DNA from: Tomitella biformata AHU 1821
Lineage (GTDB): Bacteria; Actinomycetota; Actinomycetes; Mycobacteriales; Mycobacteriaceae
DNA length: 64,000 nt
Reading direction: 5' to 3'
Assembly: GCF_000524475.1 (NCBI RefSeq)
Contig: NZ_BAVQ01000043.1
Coordinates: 164,331-228,330, forward strand
The notes beneath the pieces were generated by a model, which made no database searches, was not told the origin of the DNA, and was given only the letters and a program-made list of their open reading frames with translations. Every line of letters starts with the position of its first letter. Within the stretch, counting starts at the first letter, position 1. This document shows positions 35,844 through 44,331 of this stretch, one piece after another. Position numbers and translations under genes: made by a program.

Positions 35844-36992
35844 TCAGAGGCGCTCGATGATGGTCACGTTCGCCGTGCCGCCGCCCTCGCACATGGTCTG
35901 CAGTCCGTAGCGGCCGCCAGTGCGCTCGAGCTCGCACAGCATCGTGGCAAACAGCTTCGCGCCGGTGGCGCCCAGCGGGTGGCCCAGGGCGATGCCGCCG
36001 CCGTTGGGGTTTACCCGCGCGGGGTCGGCGCCGGTCTCCTTGAGCCAGGAGATGACGACGGGCGCAAAGGCCTCGTTGATCTCGACGACGTCGATGTCGT
36101 CGATCGTCAAGCCGGCCTTCTTCAGGGCATACTCGGTGGCCGGGATCGGAGCCGACAGCATGAAGATGGGGTCGGCGCCGCGCACGCTCATGTGGTGGAT
36201 GCGCGCGCGGGGCTTGAGGTTGAACTTCTCGACGGCCGCGGCCGAGGCGATCAGCGTGGCGGAGGCCGCGTCGCAGATCTGGCTGGCGACGGCCGCGGTC
36301 AGGCGGCTGCCCTCCTGCAGGACCTTGAGCGAGGCCATCTTCTCCAGCGAGCTCTCACGCGGGCCCTGGTCGGTGGTGAAGTCGCCGACCGGGACGATCT
36401 CGCGGTCGAAGCGGCCCTCGGCGATGGCGGTGAACGCGCGGGTGTGGCTCTCGAGCGCGAACTTCTCCATGTCCTCGCGGGAGATGTCCCACTTCTCGGC
36501 GATCATGTCGGCGCCGCGGAACTGCGAGACCTCCTGGTCGCCGTAACGCGCACGCCAGCCCTCGGAGCCGGAGAACGGGTCATCGAAGCCGAACTCCTTG
36601 CCAGCGATCATCGCGGCGGAGATCGGGATCTGGCTCATGTTCTGCACGCCGCCGGCGACGATCAGGTCGGCGGTGCCGCTCATGATCGCCTGCGCGCCGA
36701 AGTGAATGGCCTGCTGCGAGGAGCCGCACTGGCGGTCGACGGTGGTCCCGGGGACCTCCTCCGGCATGCCGGCGGCGAGCCACGCGGTGCGCGCGATGTT
36801 GCCGGCCTGGCCGCCGATGGCGTCGACGCAGCCGAAGATGACGTCATCGACCTGCGCCGCGTCGATGCCGGTGCGCTCGACAATCGCCTTGATGACATGC
36901 GCGCCCATATCAGCGGGGTGCATATTCGCCAGCGCTCCGCCGCGCTTGCCTGCGGGGGTGCGGATGGCGTCGATGATGTATGCCTCTGGCAT
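35844..36992 (-). CDS. fadA6: HIP-pathway thiolase FadA6
   Basis: The thiolase of 382 residues has its nucleophile in [11 protein letters not shown] (near residue 89), the GHPLGATGAKL histidine motif and the C-terminal cysteine in MCEGGGTANV. Family knowledge: FadA6 thiolytically shortens the ring-opened HIP-derived acyl-CoA after IpdAB. It lies 17 bases downstream of kstR2 on the same strand, exactly as Rv3557c-Rv3556c, so it is controlled by the palindrome ahead of kstR2. Confidence 0.9.
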   Translation of the reverse strand: MPEAYIIDAIRTPAGKRGGALANMHPADMGAHVIKAIVERTGIDAAQVDDVIFGCVDAIGGQAGNIARTAWLAAGMPEEVPGTTVDRQCGSSQQAIHFGAQAIMSGTADLIVAGGVQNMSQIPISAAMIAGKEFGFDDPFSGSEGWRARYGDQEVSQFRGADMIAEKWDISREDMEKFALESHTRAFTAIAEGRFDREIVPVGDFTTDQGPRESSLEKMASLKVLQEGSRLTAAVASQICDAASATLIASAAAVEKFNLKPRARIHHMSVRGADPIFMLSAPIPATEYALKKAGLTIDDIDVVEINEAFAPVVISWLKETGADPARVNPNGGGIALGHPLGATGAKLFATMLCELERTGGRYGLQTMCEGGGTANVTIIERL

Positions 36993-37009
36993 GGCCTTCT
37001 CCTAAAGTC

Positions 37010-37624
37010 TTAGCTGTCGGCTGAGATGCCGTCGAGCACGATGGACAGGTATTCGTTGGCGATGGTGTCGATGGCGCGAGGCCCACCTGGCCGGTACCAC
37101 CGCACCGCGACCCACACGGTGTCGCGGATGAAGCGGTAGGCGATCTCGACGTCGAGGCCCTCGCGGAAGCTGCCGTCCTCCGCGCCCTCATGGAGCACCG
37201 TCAGCCAGAGATGGCGGAACTCCCGGTTGCGGTCGGCGAGGTAGTCGAAGCGCGGCAGCGTCGCCAGGCGCTTGGCCTCGTCCTGGTAGATGGCGACGGC
37301 CGAGTGCCAGTTGTCGATGGACTCGAAGGAGACGCGCACCAACGCCTCGAGCGTCGCGCGCGAGTCCTCCCCCGCGGCCACGATCTCGCGGTATCGACCG
37401 AACAGCGCGTCGAGAAAGCCACGCAGGATCTCGTCGACGATGGACTCTTTCGAGTCGAAGTGGTGGTAGAGGCTGCCAGAGAGGATGCCTGCGGCGTCCG
37501 CGATGTCCCGGACCGTCGTCGCGCGCAGGCCCCGTTCCGCGAAAAGCGCAGCCGCGATGCCGAGCAGCTCCGCTCGGCGCTCAGACTTCGACGAGTCCGC
37601 TTTCCCCACCTGATCGACAGTCAC
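37010..37624 (-). CDS. kstR2: TetR-family repressor KstR2
   Basis: The protein of 204 residues has the helix-turn-helix GLRATTVRDIADAAGILSGS followed by LYHHF. Its C-terminal region includes YRFIRDTVWVAVRWYRPGG and closely follows M. tuberculosis KstR2 as I recall it. KstR2 represses the HIP genes and is released by HIP-CoA. The start is GTG at 37624, 15 bases after a full-match operator, so it is autoregulated. It forms an operon with fadA6. Confidence 0.93.
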   Translation of the reverse strand: MTVDQVGKADSSKSERRAELLGIAAALFAERGLRATTVRDIADAAGILSGSLYHHFDSKESIVDEILRGFLDALFGRYREIVAAGEDSRATLEALVRVSFESIDNWHSAVAIYQDEAKRLATLPRFDYLADRNREFRHLWLTVLHEGAEDGSFREGLDVEIAYRFIRDTVWVAVRWYRPGGPRAIDTIANEYLSIVLDGISADS

Positions 37625-37639
37625 CCACCCATGATAGCA

Positions 37640-37655
37640 ACCAAGCGCTTGCTAG
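37640..37655. promoter_or_regulatory. KstR2 operator of kstR2-fadA6
   Basis: ACCAAGCGCTTGCT is a full match to AnCAAGnnCTTGnT. The same bases also fit the local core CAAGC-GCTT-GCTAG (37642-37655). It lies directly upstream of kstR2. Confidence 0.9.
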
Positions 37656-37665
37656 GGGTTGCGGA

Positions 37666-38127
37666 CTACGATTCGGGCCGTGGCCACAAGTTCTCGGCAA
37701 GTCGCTCGATGTCTGTGTTGAACCGCTGGAGCCAGCCCGCGAACTCGGCGACGTCCTCGACCGACCAGTCCGCCATCACCTTCTCGAGCCCAGACATGTT
37801 CTCCTCGCGGTGCGCGAGCAGTCGTCTCGAGCCCTCGGCATTGATCCGGAATTTGCGGGCCATCCCGCCGTCCGGATCCGGGATGCGATCCACTAGACCA
37901 TCCCGCAGCACCGCCGCCGTCTGGCGCTGCAGGGTCGACGAGTCGAGCCCGAAGGCGGCGCTGAGCTCACCGATCGACATTGGCCCTTCCACGCTGATGC
38001 GGCTGAGCAGGGTGTACGCGCTGGAGTCCAGGTGCCCGGCGGCCCGGCGCGGGTGCGGCGACTGCCGCATCATGTGCCGGGCGAGCAACATCGTCTCGAA
38101 CTCAACCATGTCCGTCGGCTTCTCCAT
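37666..38127 (-). CDS. MarR-family transcriptional regulator
   Basis: The 153-residue winged-helix protein has the MarR core TLLSRISVEGPMSIGELSAA, then FGLDSSTLQRQTAAVLRDG, and the wing DRIPDPDGGMARKFRI. It is divergent from an MFS exporter gene, and the intergenic space has a perfect 9-bp inverted repeat that is its likely operator. Such pairs usually control efflux of a small aromatic or lipophilic compound that also acts as inducer. Confidence 0.87.
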   Translation of the reverse strand: MEKPTDMVEFETMLLARHMMRQSPHPRRAAGHLDSSAYTLLSRISVEGPMSIGELSAAFGLDSSTLQRQTAAVLRDGLVDRIPDPDGGMARKFRINAEGSRRLLAHREENMSGLEKVMADWSVEDVAEFAGWLQRFNTDIERLAENLWPRPES

Positions 38128-38137
38128 GTGACCAATT

Positions 38138-38161
38138 ATGCACCATGCAGGAATGGTGCAT
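38138..38161. promoter_or_regulatory. Probable MarR operator
   Basis: The inverted repeat ATGCACCAT, six bases, ATGGTGCAT lies between the divergent MarR and MFS genes, starting 10 bases from the marR start. It differs from all KstR/KstR2 palindromes here, so this pair is separately regulated. Confidence 0.75.
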
Positions 38162-38218
38162 CATGCAATGGGTATGTATCGTGCACATTGACTCAATATC
38201 CACAGCAAGGAGCCCCTC

Positions 38219-39664
38219 GTGGCCAGCCCGACCCCCGCTCCACCCGCAGTCAAGCCCGGTGCCCTCGTCGCCGTGTTGGGCTTCACCGGCATCGTCGCCG
38301 CGCTGATGCAGACGCTCGTCGTCCCGCTGATCGGCGACCTCCCCCGCATCCTGGACACCGACGCGTCCAACGCGACCTGGGTCATCACAGTCACGCTGCT
38401 CGCAGCCGCCGTCGCCACGCCCATCTCCGGCCGCCTCGGCGACATGTATGGCAAGCGCCGCATGCTGATGATCTGCACTGTGCCACTAATCCTCGGCTCG
38501 GTGCTGTGCGCGGTGTCCGGGTCGCTGCTGCCGATGATCGCTGGCCGCGCGATGCAGGGCCTGGGCGCGGGCCTAATCCCGTTGGGCATCAGCATCATGC
38601 GTGACCTGCTGCCCAAGGAGAAGCTCATGGGCTCGATCTCCCTGATGAGCGCGTCGATGGGCATCGGCGGGGCGCTCGGCCTGCCGATGGCTGCCGCCGT
38701 TGCCGAGAGCTACAACTGGCGAATGCTGTTCTGGGCGGTCGCCGCGCTGAGCCTGGTCGCGATGGGCCTGATGTGGCGCGCGATCCCCCCGATGCCCGTC
38801 GAGCGGGCACCCGGCCGCTTCGACCTGATCGGGGGCCTCGGCCTCGGCGTCGGCCTCGTCTGCCTGTTGCTCGGCGTATCCAAGGGCGGCACCTGGGGCT
38901 GGACCAGCGGCACCACCATCGGCCTATTCGTCGCCGCAGTGGCCGTTCTCCTGGCGTGGGGGATGTGGGAGCTGCGGGTCCAGGATCCCCTGGTGGACCT
39001 GCGGATCACCGCCCGCCGCCAGGTGCTCCTGACGAACCTGGCCTCCCTGGCCGTCGGCTTCGCCATGTACGCGCAGGCGCTGATCCTCCCCCAGCTGATG
39101 CAGCTGCCGACCTCCACCGGCCACGGCCTGGGCCAGTCCATGCTCGCGATGGGCCTGTGGATGATGCCCGGCGGCTTCGTGATGATGATCGCGGCGGGCT
39201 TCGGCGGCAAGCTATCCACCGTCTACGGGCCGAAGGTGACGCTGTTCATCGGCTGCCTCGTCATCGCGGCGGGCTACGGCTCCTCGATGGCCCTGATGGG
39301 CTCCGTCTGGGGCCTGGCCATCGTCGCCGCCATCTGCGGCGCGGGCACGGGCCTCGCATATGGCGCGATGCCGGCCCTCATCATGGGCGCGGTGCCGCTG
39401 TCAGAGACCGCCTCGGCGAACAGCTTCAACGCCCTCACCCGCTCCGTCGGCACCTCGTTCGCCGCGGCCGTCGTCGGCGTGGTGCTCGCCCAGATGAGCG
39501 TGCAGGTCGGCCCGCACTTCCTGCCCACCGAGTCCGGCTTCCGCGTCGGACTCCTGATCGGCTGTGCCGTTGCGGTCGTGGCGGCCGCCGTCACCCTGGC
39601 GATCCCCAAGCAGCAGACCCAGCGCAAGGCTGCCGAGCCAGAGCTCGTGGGCGCGAACGCATAA
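38219..39664 (+). CDS. MFS drug:H+ antiporter, DHA2-type (14 helices)
   Basis: The transporter of 481 residues has about 14 hydrophobic helices. It carries the motif A-like loop SGRLGDMYGKRRMLM after the second helix and GRAMQGLGAGLIPLG as the DHA2 motif C region. GTG at 38219 follows AAGGAG. It probably exports a lipophilic compound under control of the divergent MarR. Location between kstR2 and ipdF suggests it may relieve toxicity of steroid metabolites, but no KstR2 site is present. Confidence 0.87.
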   Translation: MASPTPAPPAVKPGALVAVLGFTGIVAALMQTLVVPLIGDLPRILDTDASNATWVITVTLLAAAVATPISGRLGDMYGKRRMLMICTVPLILGSVLCAVSGSLLPMIAGRAMQGLGAGLIPLGISIMRDLLPKEKLMGSISLMSASMGIGGALGLPMAAAVAESYNWRMLFWAVAALSLVAMGLMWRAIPPMPVERAPGRFDLIGGLGLGVGLVCLLLGVSKGGTWGWTSGTTIGLFVAAVAVLLAWGMWELRVQDPLVDLRITARRQVLLTNLASLAVGFAMYAQALILPQLMQLPTSTGHGLGQSMLAMGLWMMPGGFVMMIAAGFGGKLSTVYGPKVTLFIGCLVIAAGYGSSMALMGSVWGLAIVAAICGAGTGLAYGAMPALIMGAVPLSETASANSFNALTRSVGTSFAAAVVGVVLAQMSVQVGPHFLPTESGFRVGLLIGCAVAVVAAAVTLAIPKQQTQRKAAEPELVGANA

Positions 39665-39668
39665 AGAC

Positions 39669-39710
39669 AAAAAGGTGGCCTCCCCGCGATTGCGGGGAGG
39701 CCACCTTTTT
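39669..39710. terminator. Strong bidirectional terminator between the MFS gene and ipdF
   Basis: A perfect 19-bp stem starting AAAAAGGTGGCC has a GATT loop and ends in TTTTT on both strands. Confidence 0.93.
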
Positions 39711-39720
39711 CGTGGATCTA

Positions 39721-40545
39721 CTATGCGCGCTGACTAGAGACCGAGACGATCTCGCCCGTCATGTAGGTGGTGTAGTCGCTGGCGAGCATCGCGATGACCG
39801 CCGCGATCTCCCAGACCTCGGCGGCGCGGCCGTAGGCCTCGCCGGAGGCCAGCTGGTCGAGGAGCTCCTCGCTGGTGACCTTCGCCAGGAACGCGTGGCG
39901 GGCGATGGACGGCGAGACGGCGTTGATGCGCACGCCGTACTCGGCGGCCTCGACCGCGCTGCAGCGGGTCAACGCCATGACGCCCGCCTTCGCCGCGGCA
40001 TAGTGCGCCTGCGAGTGCTGCGCGCGCCAGCCCAGGACCGACGCGTTGTTGACGAGCACGCCGTTGTGCTCCACCGACTTGAAGTAGCGCAGCGCCGCGC
40101 GGGTGGCGCGGAAGGTGCTGTTCAGCGTGATGTCGAGGACCCGGTCCCACTGGTCGTCGGTCATGTCGACGACGGGGGTCTCCCCGCCCAGCCCGGCATT
40201 GTTGACGAGCACGTCGATGCGGCCGAGCTGCTGCGCGGCGCTCTCGATCAGCGCGTCGACCTGCTCGGTGCTGGAGACGTCGCAGACGAAGGAGACCACG
40301 GTCTGCTCCGGGAACTCGGCGGCGAGCTTGTCGACGGTCTCGCCGAGGCGGCGCTCGTGGAAGTCGGAGACCAGCACGTCGGCGCCCTCGAGCAGCGCGC
40401 GGCGGGCGGTGGCGAAGCCGATACCGGTGCCGGCGGCCGCGGTGACGACGACCTTCTTGCCCTTGAGCAGGTCGTGGCCGCCGATCTCCTCGGGGATGGT
40501 GGCCAACGGGGACTTGGGTGCCGGGGATTGGGCTGCTGCGCTCAT
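39721..40545 (-). CDS. ipdF: SDR IpdF, HIP-CoA pathway dehydrogenase
   Basis: The SDR of 274 residues from ATG at 40545 has the cofactor loop TAAAGTGIGFATARRAL, NNAG (residues about 109-112) and catalytic YAAAK (AHYAAAKAGV). It is coupled to fadE30 by an ATGA overlap. Family knowledge: IpdF oxidises or reduces the 5-position of HIP-CoA intermediates with IpdC. Gene order fadE30-ipdF equals Rv3560c-Rv3559c. Confidence 0.9.
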   Translation of the reverse strand: MSAAAQSPAPKSPLATIPEEIGGHDLLKGKKVVVTAAAGTGIGFATARRALLEGADVLVSDFHERRLGETVDKLAAEFPEQTVVSFVCDVSSTEQVDALIESAAQQLGRIDVLVNNAGLGGETPVVDMTDDQWDRVLDITLNSTFRATRAALRYFKSVEHNGVLVNNASVLGWRAQHSQAHYAAAKAGVMALTRCSAVEAAEYGVRINAVSPSIARHAFLAKVTSEELLDQLASGEAYGRAAEVWEIAAVIAMLASDYTTYMTGEIVSVSSQRA

Positions 40546-41735
40546 GGGCGAGCCTCTCTCGGTAGTCCGAGCACGCGCTCGGAGATGATGTTGCGTTGGA
40601 TCTCGTCGGACCCGCCGTAGATGGTGTCCGCGCGGGTGAACAGGAACATCCGCTGCCACTCGTCGAACTGGTCGCCCTCGCTGGTCACTGACGGCGCCGC
40701 CAGCAGCGACGGCCCGCCCTGGACCTCCATCGCCAGCTCGCCGAGGTCGCGGTGCCAGCGGGCCCACAGCAGCTTCGCCACGGACGGGGCGCCGGCGATC
40801 TCGCGGTTGCCCTCGCCGAGGGTGCGCATGGCGTGCGCGCGCATGACCTGCAAGCCCACCCACGCGCGGCTGAGCTTCTCGCGGATGACGGGGTCTGTGG
40901 CGGAGCCGTTGGACTCAGCCAGCGCAACCAGCGCCGCGAGCTCGCCGGCGAACTGGACCTGCTGGCCCAGGGTCGCGACGCCGCGCTCGAACGCCAGCGT
41001 GCCCATGGCCGTCCGCCAGCCCTGGCCGGGCGCGCCGACGATGAGCGACGCGTCGGTGACGGCATCGGTGAAGAAGACCTCGTTGAACTCCGAGGTGCCG
41101 GTGAGCTGGATGATCGGGCGGACCTCCACACCGGGCTGGTCCATCGGGACCAGCAGGTAGGACAGCCCGTTGTGGCGCGCGGAGCCGGGCTCGGTGCGCG
41201 CGATGACAAAGCACCAGTCGGACAGGTGGGCGAGGGAGGTCCACACCTTCTGGCCGTTGACGACCCACTTGTCGCCGTCGAGCTTCGCGTTGGTGGTCAC
41301 CCCCGCCAGGTCGGAGCCGGCGCCGGGCTCGGAGTAGCCCTGGCACCACAGCTCGGTGACGTTCTTGATGCCGGGCAGGAAGCGCTGCTTCTGCTCCTCG
41401 GTGCCGAACGCGAGGAGCGTGGGGCCGAGCAGCTCCTCGCCGATGTGGCTCACGCGCGCGGGGGCGCCGGAGCGGGCGTACTCGAGGTGGAAGAGCACCT
41501 GCTGCTCCATGCTGGCGTCGCGGCCGCCGTACTCGACGGGCCAGCCGAGGCAGGTCCAGCCGGCAGCGGCGAGGTGCCGGTCCCACTCGAGCCGCTCCGC
41601 GAAGGCCTCGTGCTCACGGCCCGGGCCGCCCAGGCCCTTGAGCTTGGCGAACTCGCCAGTGAGGTTCTGCGCCAACCACTCACGCACCTCAGCCGCGAAC
41701 GCCGAATCGGCAGGGGACAGGCTTTGATCAGTCAT
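40542..41735 (-). CDS. fadE30: Acyl-CoA dehydrogenase FadE30
   Basis: The 397-residue acyl-CoA dehydrogenase has WCQGYSEPGAGSDLAGVTTN, NGQKVWTSLAHLSDWCFV and the C-terminal DTIYGGSDEIQRNIISERVL with arginine-containing tail. It closely follows M. tuberculosis FadE30. It dehydrogenates the propionyl side chain of HIP-CoA. ATG at 41735 is chosen because the upstream start candidates lie in or next to the KstR2 operator at 41794. It is divergent from fadD3, whose product makes its substrate. Confidence 0.92.
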   Translation of the reverse strand: MTDQSLSPADSAFAAEVREWLAQNLTGEFAKLKGLGGPGREHEAFAERLEWDRHLAAAGWTCLGWPVEYGGRDASMEQQVLFHLEYARSGAPARVSHIGEELLGPTLLAFGTEEQKQRFLPGIKNVTELWCQGYSEPGAGSDLAGVTTNAKLDGDKWVVNGQKVWTSLAHLSDWCFVIARTEPGSARHNGLSYLLVPMDQPGVEVRPIIQLTGTSEFNEVFFTDAVTDASLIVGAPGQGWRTAMGTLAFERGVATLGQQVQFAGELAALVALAESNGSATDPVIREKLSRAWVGLQVMRAHAMRTLGEGNREIAGAPSVAKLLWARWHRDLGELAMEVQGGPSLLAAPSVTSEGDQFDEWQRMFLFTRADTIYGGSDEIQRNIISERVLGLPREARP

Positions 41736-41793
41736 CGGCGCACCCGCTTCGAAGTCAATACTCTGGCTTTCATCCACATTGGTACGGTACCCT

Positions 41794-41809
41794 ACCAAGC
41801 ACTTGCTTG
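41794..41809. promoter_or_regulatory. KstR2 operator between fadE30-ipdF and fadD3 operons
   Basis: ACCAAGCACTTGCT fully matches AnCAAGnnCTTGnT, and the local core CAAGC-ACTT-GCTTG extends to 41809. It serves the two divergent operons. Confidence 0.9.
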
Positions 41810-41854
41810 TGTACGTCTATGTAACTTTGAATCTTGCCCAGTCGAGGAGAATTC

Positions 41855-43474
41855 TTGAGCACCGAAGCCTTGAGCGCCGAAGCCGAGCCGAGGACCACTC
41901 CCGCCGTCCTACGCCGCGCCGCGGACCTGCACGCCGCAGCGGAGGCCATCGTCGATGGCACCGAGCGGATCACGTACAAAGAACTGCTCGAACGCGTCCG
42001 CCTCATCGCCCGCACGCTGATCGCCCACGAGGTCCAGCCAGGCGACCGCGTCGCGCTGTGGGCCCCCAATACCCACCACTGGGTGGAGGCCGCGCTCGCC
42101 GCGCACTACGTCGGCGCGACGCTGGTCCCCATCAGCACCCGCTACACCGGACATGAGGCCCTCGACCTCGTCGAGCGCACCGGTGCCGCCGCGATCATCG
42201 TCCCCGAGCGCTTCCTGGGCTATGACCGCCTCGGCGAGATGCTCGCCGTCGCGACGGAGTTGCCCGCACTCAGGTTGGCGCTGCGGATGCCCGTGATGGG
42301 CGGCGACCTGCGCAACGGCTCCGCGCCCACCACTCCGACGCTGCCCTCGGGCGCCGTCCTGGACTGGGCCGACATCAGCACGGCCGCAGCGGCGGTCGAC
42401 CCCGCCGCGGCCGAGGCGCGCGCGGACGCCGTCGGGCCAGAGGACGTCGCCGACATCCTCTTCACCTCTGGCACCACCGGCAAGAGCAAGGGCGTGCTGT
42501 CCGCGCACCGCCAGACCGTCGGCATCGCCGCCGCTTGGGCCGACTGCGCCGAGATGACTACGACCGACAAGATGCTGCTGATCAACCCGTTCTTCCACTC
42601 CTTTGGGTACAAGGCCGGGATCCTGCCCTGCCTGCTGCACGGCTCGACGATCGTGCCAATGGCCTTGTTCGACGTCCCCGCCGTGATGACGATCGTCGCC
42701 GCGGAGGGCATCACCGTGCTGCCCGGCGCGCCGACGGTCTACCAGTCGATCCTCGACCACCCGGACCGCGCGAACTTCGACATGACGTCGCTGCGCATCG
42801 CCATCACCGGCGCGGCCCCTGTGCCCGTCGCACTCGTCGAGAAAATGCAGTCCGACCTCAACTTCGACGCGGTCCTGACCGCCTACGGCCAGACCGAGGC
42901 CGTCGTCATCACCATGTGCCGCACCGAGGACGACCCCGTCACGATCTCCACATCCTCCGGCCGGGCAATCCCCGGCATGGAGGTCCGCCTGGGCGAGAAG
43001 GACGAGATCCTCGTCCGCAGCGACAACGTGATGCTGGGCTACCTGGACGACCCCGAGGCCACCGCCAAGACCATCGACGCCAATGGCTGGCTGCACACCG
43101 GCGATGTCGGGACCATTGACGAGCGCGGCTATCTCGACATCACCGACCGCCTCAAGGACATGTACATCTCCGGCGGCTTCAACGTCTACCCCGCCGAGGT
43201 GGAAAACGAGCTCGCGCGCTTAGACGCCGTCGCCGAGTCCGCCGTCATCGGCGTGCCCGACGAGCGGATGGGCGAGGTCGGCTGCGCGTTCATCGTCGTC
43301 AAGGACGGCCAGTCCCTCACGGAGGCAGAGGTTCTCGCGTTCTCCAAGGAACGCCTGGCGAACTTCAAGAACCCCAAGTCCGTGCGCCTCGTCAAGGCGC
43401 TGCCGCGCAACGCGTCGGGCAAGGTGCTCAAGAACGAGCTCCGGGACCTCGTCCTGAAGGAGACAGCCAAATGA
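41855..43474 (+). CDS. fadD3: HIP-CoA ligase FadD3
   Basis: The ANL-family ligase of 539 residues has the P-loop FTSGTTGKSKGVLSAH, the YGQTEA motif and GDVGTIDERGYLDITDRLKD, followed by PRNASGKVLK with the catalytic lysine. FadD3 activates HIP as its CoA ester, the entry step to ring C/D degradation and the source of the KstR2 inducer. The TTG at 41855, six bases after GAGGAG, is preferred over an upstream TTG without a ribosome-binding site. It begins a five-gene coupled operon. Confidence 0.92.
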   Translation: MSTEALSAEAEPRTTPAVLRRAADLHAAAEAIVDGTERITYKELLERVRLIARTLIAHEVQPGDRVALWAPNTHHWVEAALAAHYVGATLVPISTRYTGHEALDLVERTGAAAIIVPERFLGYDRLGEMLAVATELPALRLALRMPVMGGDLRNGSAPTTPTLPSGAVLDWADISTAAAAVDPAAAEARADAVGPEDVADILFTSGTTGKSKGVLSAHRQTVGIAAAWADCAEMTTTDKMLLINPFFHSFGYKAGILPCLLHGSTIVPMALFDVPAVMTIVAAEGITVLPGAPTVYQSILDHPDRANFDMTSLRIAITGAAPVPVALVEKMQSDLNFDAVLTAYGQTEAVVITMCRTEDDPVTISTSSGRAIPGMEVRLGEKDEILVRSDNVMLGYLDDPEATAKTIDANGWLHTGDVGTIDERGYLDITDRLKDMYISGGFNVYPAEVENELARLDAVAESAVIGVPDERMGEVGCAFIVVKDGQSLTEAEVLAFSKERLANFKNPKSVRLVKALPRNASGKVLKNELRDLVLKETAK

Positions 43475-44331
43475 GTGACGCCAATCCTGTCGCGTACGAG
43501 GTCGTCGGCCCCGTCGCGTACGTGTCCCTGGACCGCCCCGAGTACTCGAACTCGCAGAACTCGGTGATGACCTACGCCCTCGACGCCGCGTTCACCCGCG
43601 CCACCGAGGACAACGCGGTCAAGGTGATCGTGCTGCGCGGCAACGGCAAGCACTTCACCGGCGGCCACGACATCGGCACGCCCGGGCGCGACCACCATGT
43701 CAGCTACGAGAACAAGGCCGCCATCTGGTGGGACCACACCGATCGCGAGGGCGGCGACCAGCGCTTCGCCCGCGAGATGGAGGTCTACCTGGGAATGTGC
43801 CGCCGCTGGCGGGAGATCCCGAAGCCGATGATCGCCCAGGTGCATGGCGCGTGCATCGCCGGCGGGCTCATGCTCGCCTGGATCTGCGATCTCATCGTCG
43901 CCTCCGACGACGCGTTCTTCTCCGATCCCGTGCTGCGCATGGGGATGCCGGGCGTGGAGTACTTCGCCCACCCGTGGATGCTCGGGCCGCGCCTGGCCAA
44001 GGAGATACTGTTCACCGGCGACCGCTTCACCGCGCAGCGCGCCTATGAGGTCGGCATGGTCAACCGCGTCGTGCCCCGCGAGGAGCTGGCCGCGACCGTC
44101 GACGAGATGGCCGGCAAGATCGCGCAGATGCCGCAGTTCGGCCTGGCGCTGACCAAGCGCGTGGTCAACCTCTGCGAGAACCAGATGGGCCTGCAGGACG
44201 GGATCGACACCGCCTTCGGCTACCACCACTTCGCCCACTCCTACAACGCCGAGACCCGCGCCGGAGACTCGCTCGGCGGCATGGACGCCAAGGCGATGGC
44301 AGCCGCAAACAGAGAAAAGGACAACACGTAG
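43471..44331 (+). CDS. Enoyl-CoA hydratase/isomerase in the fadD3 operon
   Basis: The crotonase-family protein of 286 residues has KHFTGGHDIGTPGRDHH as oxyanion-hole segment and HGACIAGGLMLAWICDLIVA, and a C-terminal helix ending FAHSYNAETRAGDSLGG. Start (ATGA) and stop (TAGTG) overlap both neighbours, so it is translated with the operon. The M. tuberculosis order fadD3-fadE31 has no gene here as I recall. A hydratase acting on the FadE31-33 products in terminal beta-oxidation of the HIP remnant is likely. It may be EchA13-like, but I cannot verify this. Confidence 0.83.
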   Translation: MSDANPVAYEVVGPVAYVSLDRPEYSNSQNSVMTYALDAAFTRATEDNAVKVIVLRGNGKHFTGGHDIGTPGRDHHVSYENKAAIWWDHTDREGGDQRFAREMEVYLGMCRRWREIPKPMIAQVHGACIAGGLMLAWICDLIVASDDAFFSDPVLRMGMPGVEYFAHPWMLGPRLAKEILFTGDRFTAQRAYEVGMVNRVVPREELAATVDEMAGKIAQMPQFGLALTKRVVNLCENQMGLQDGIDTAFGYHHFAHSYNAETRAGDSLGGMDAKAMAAANREKDNT

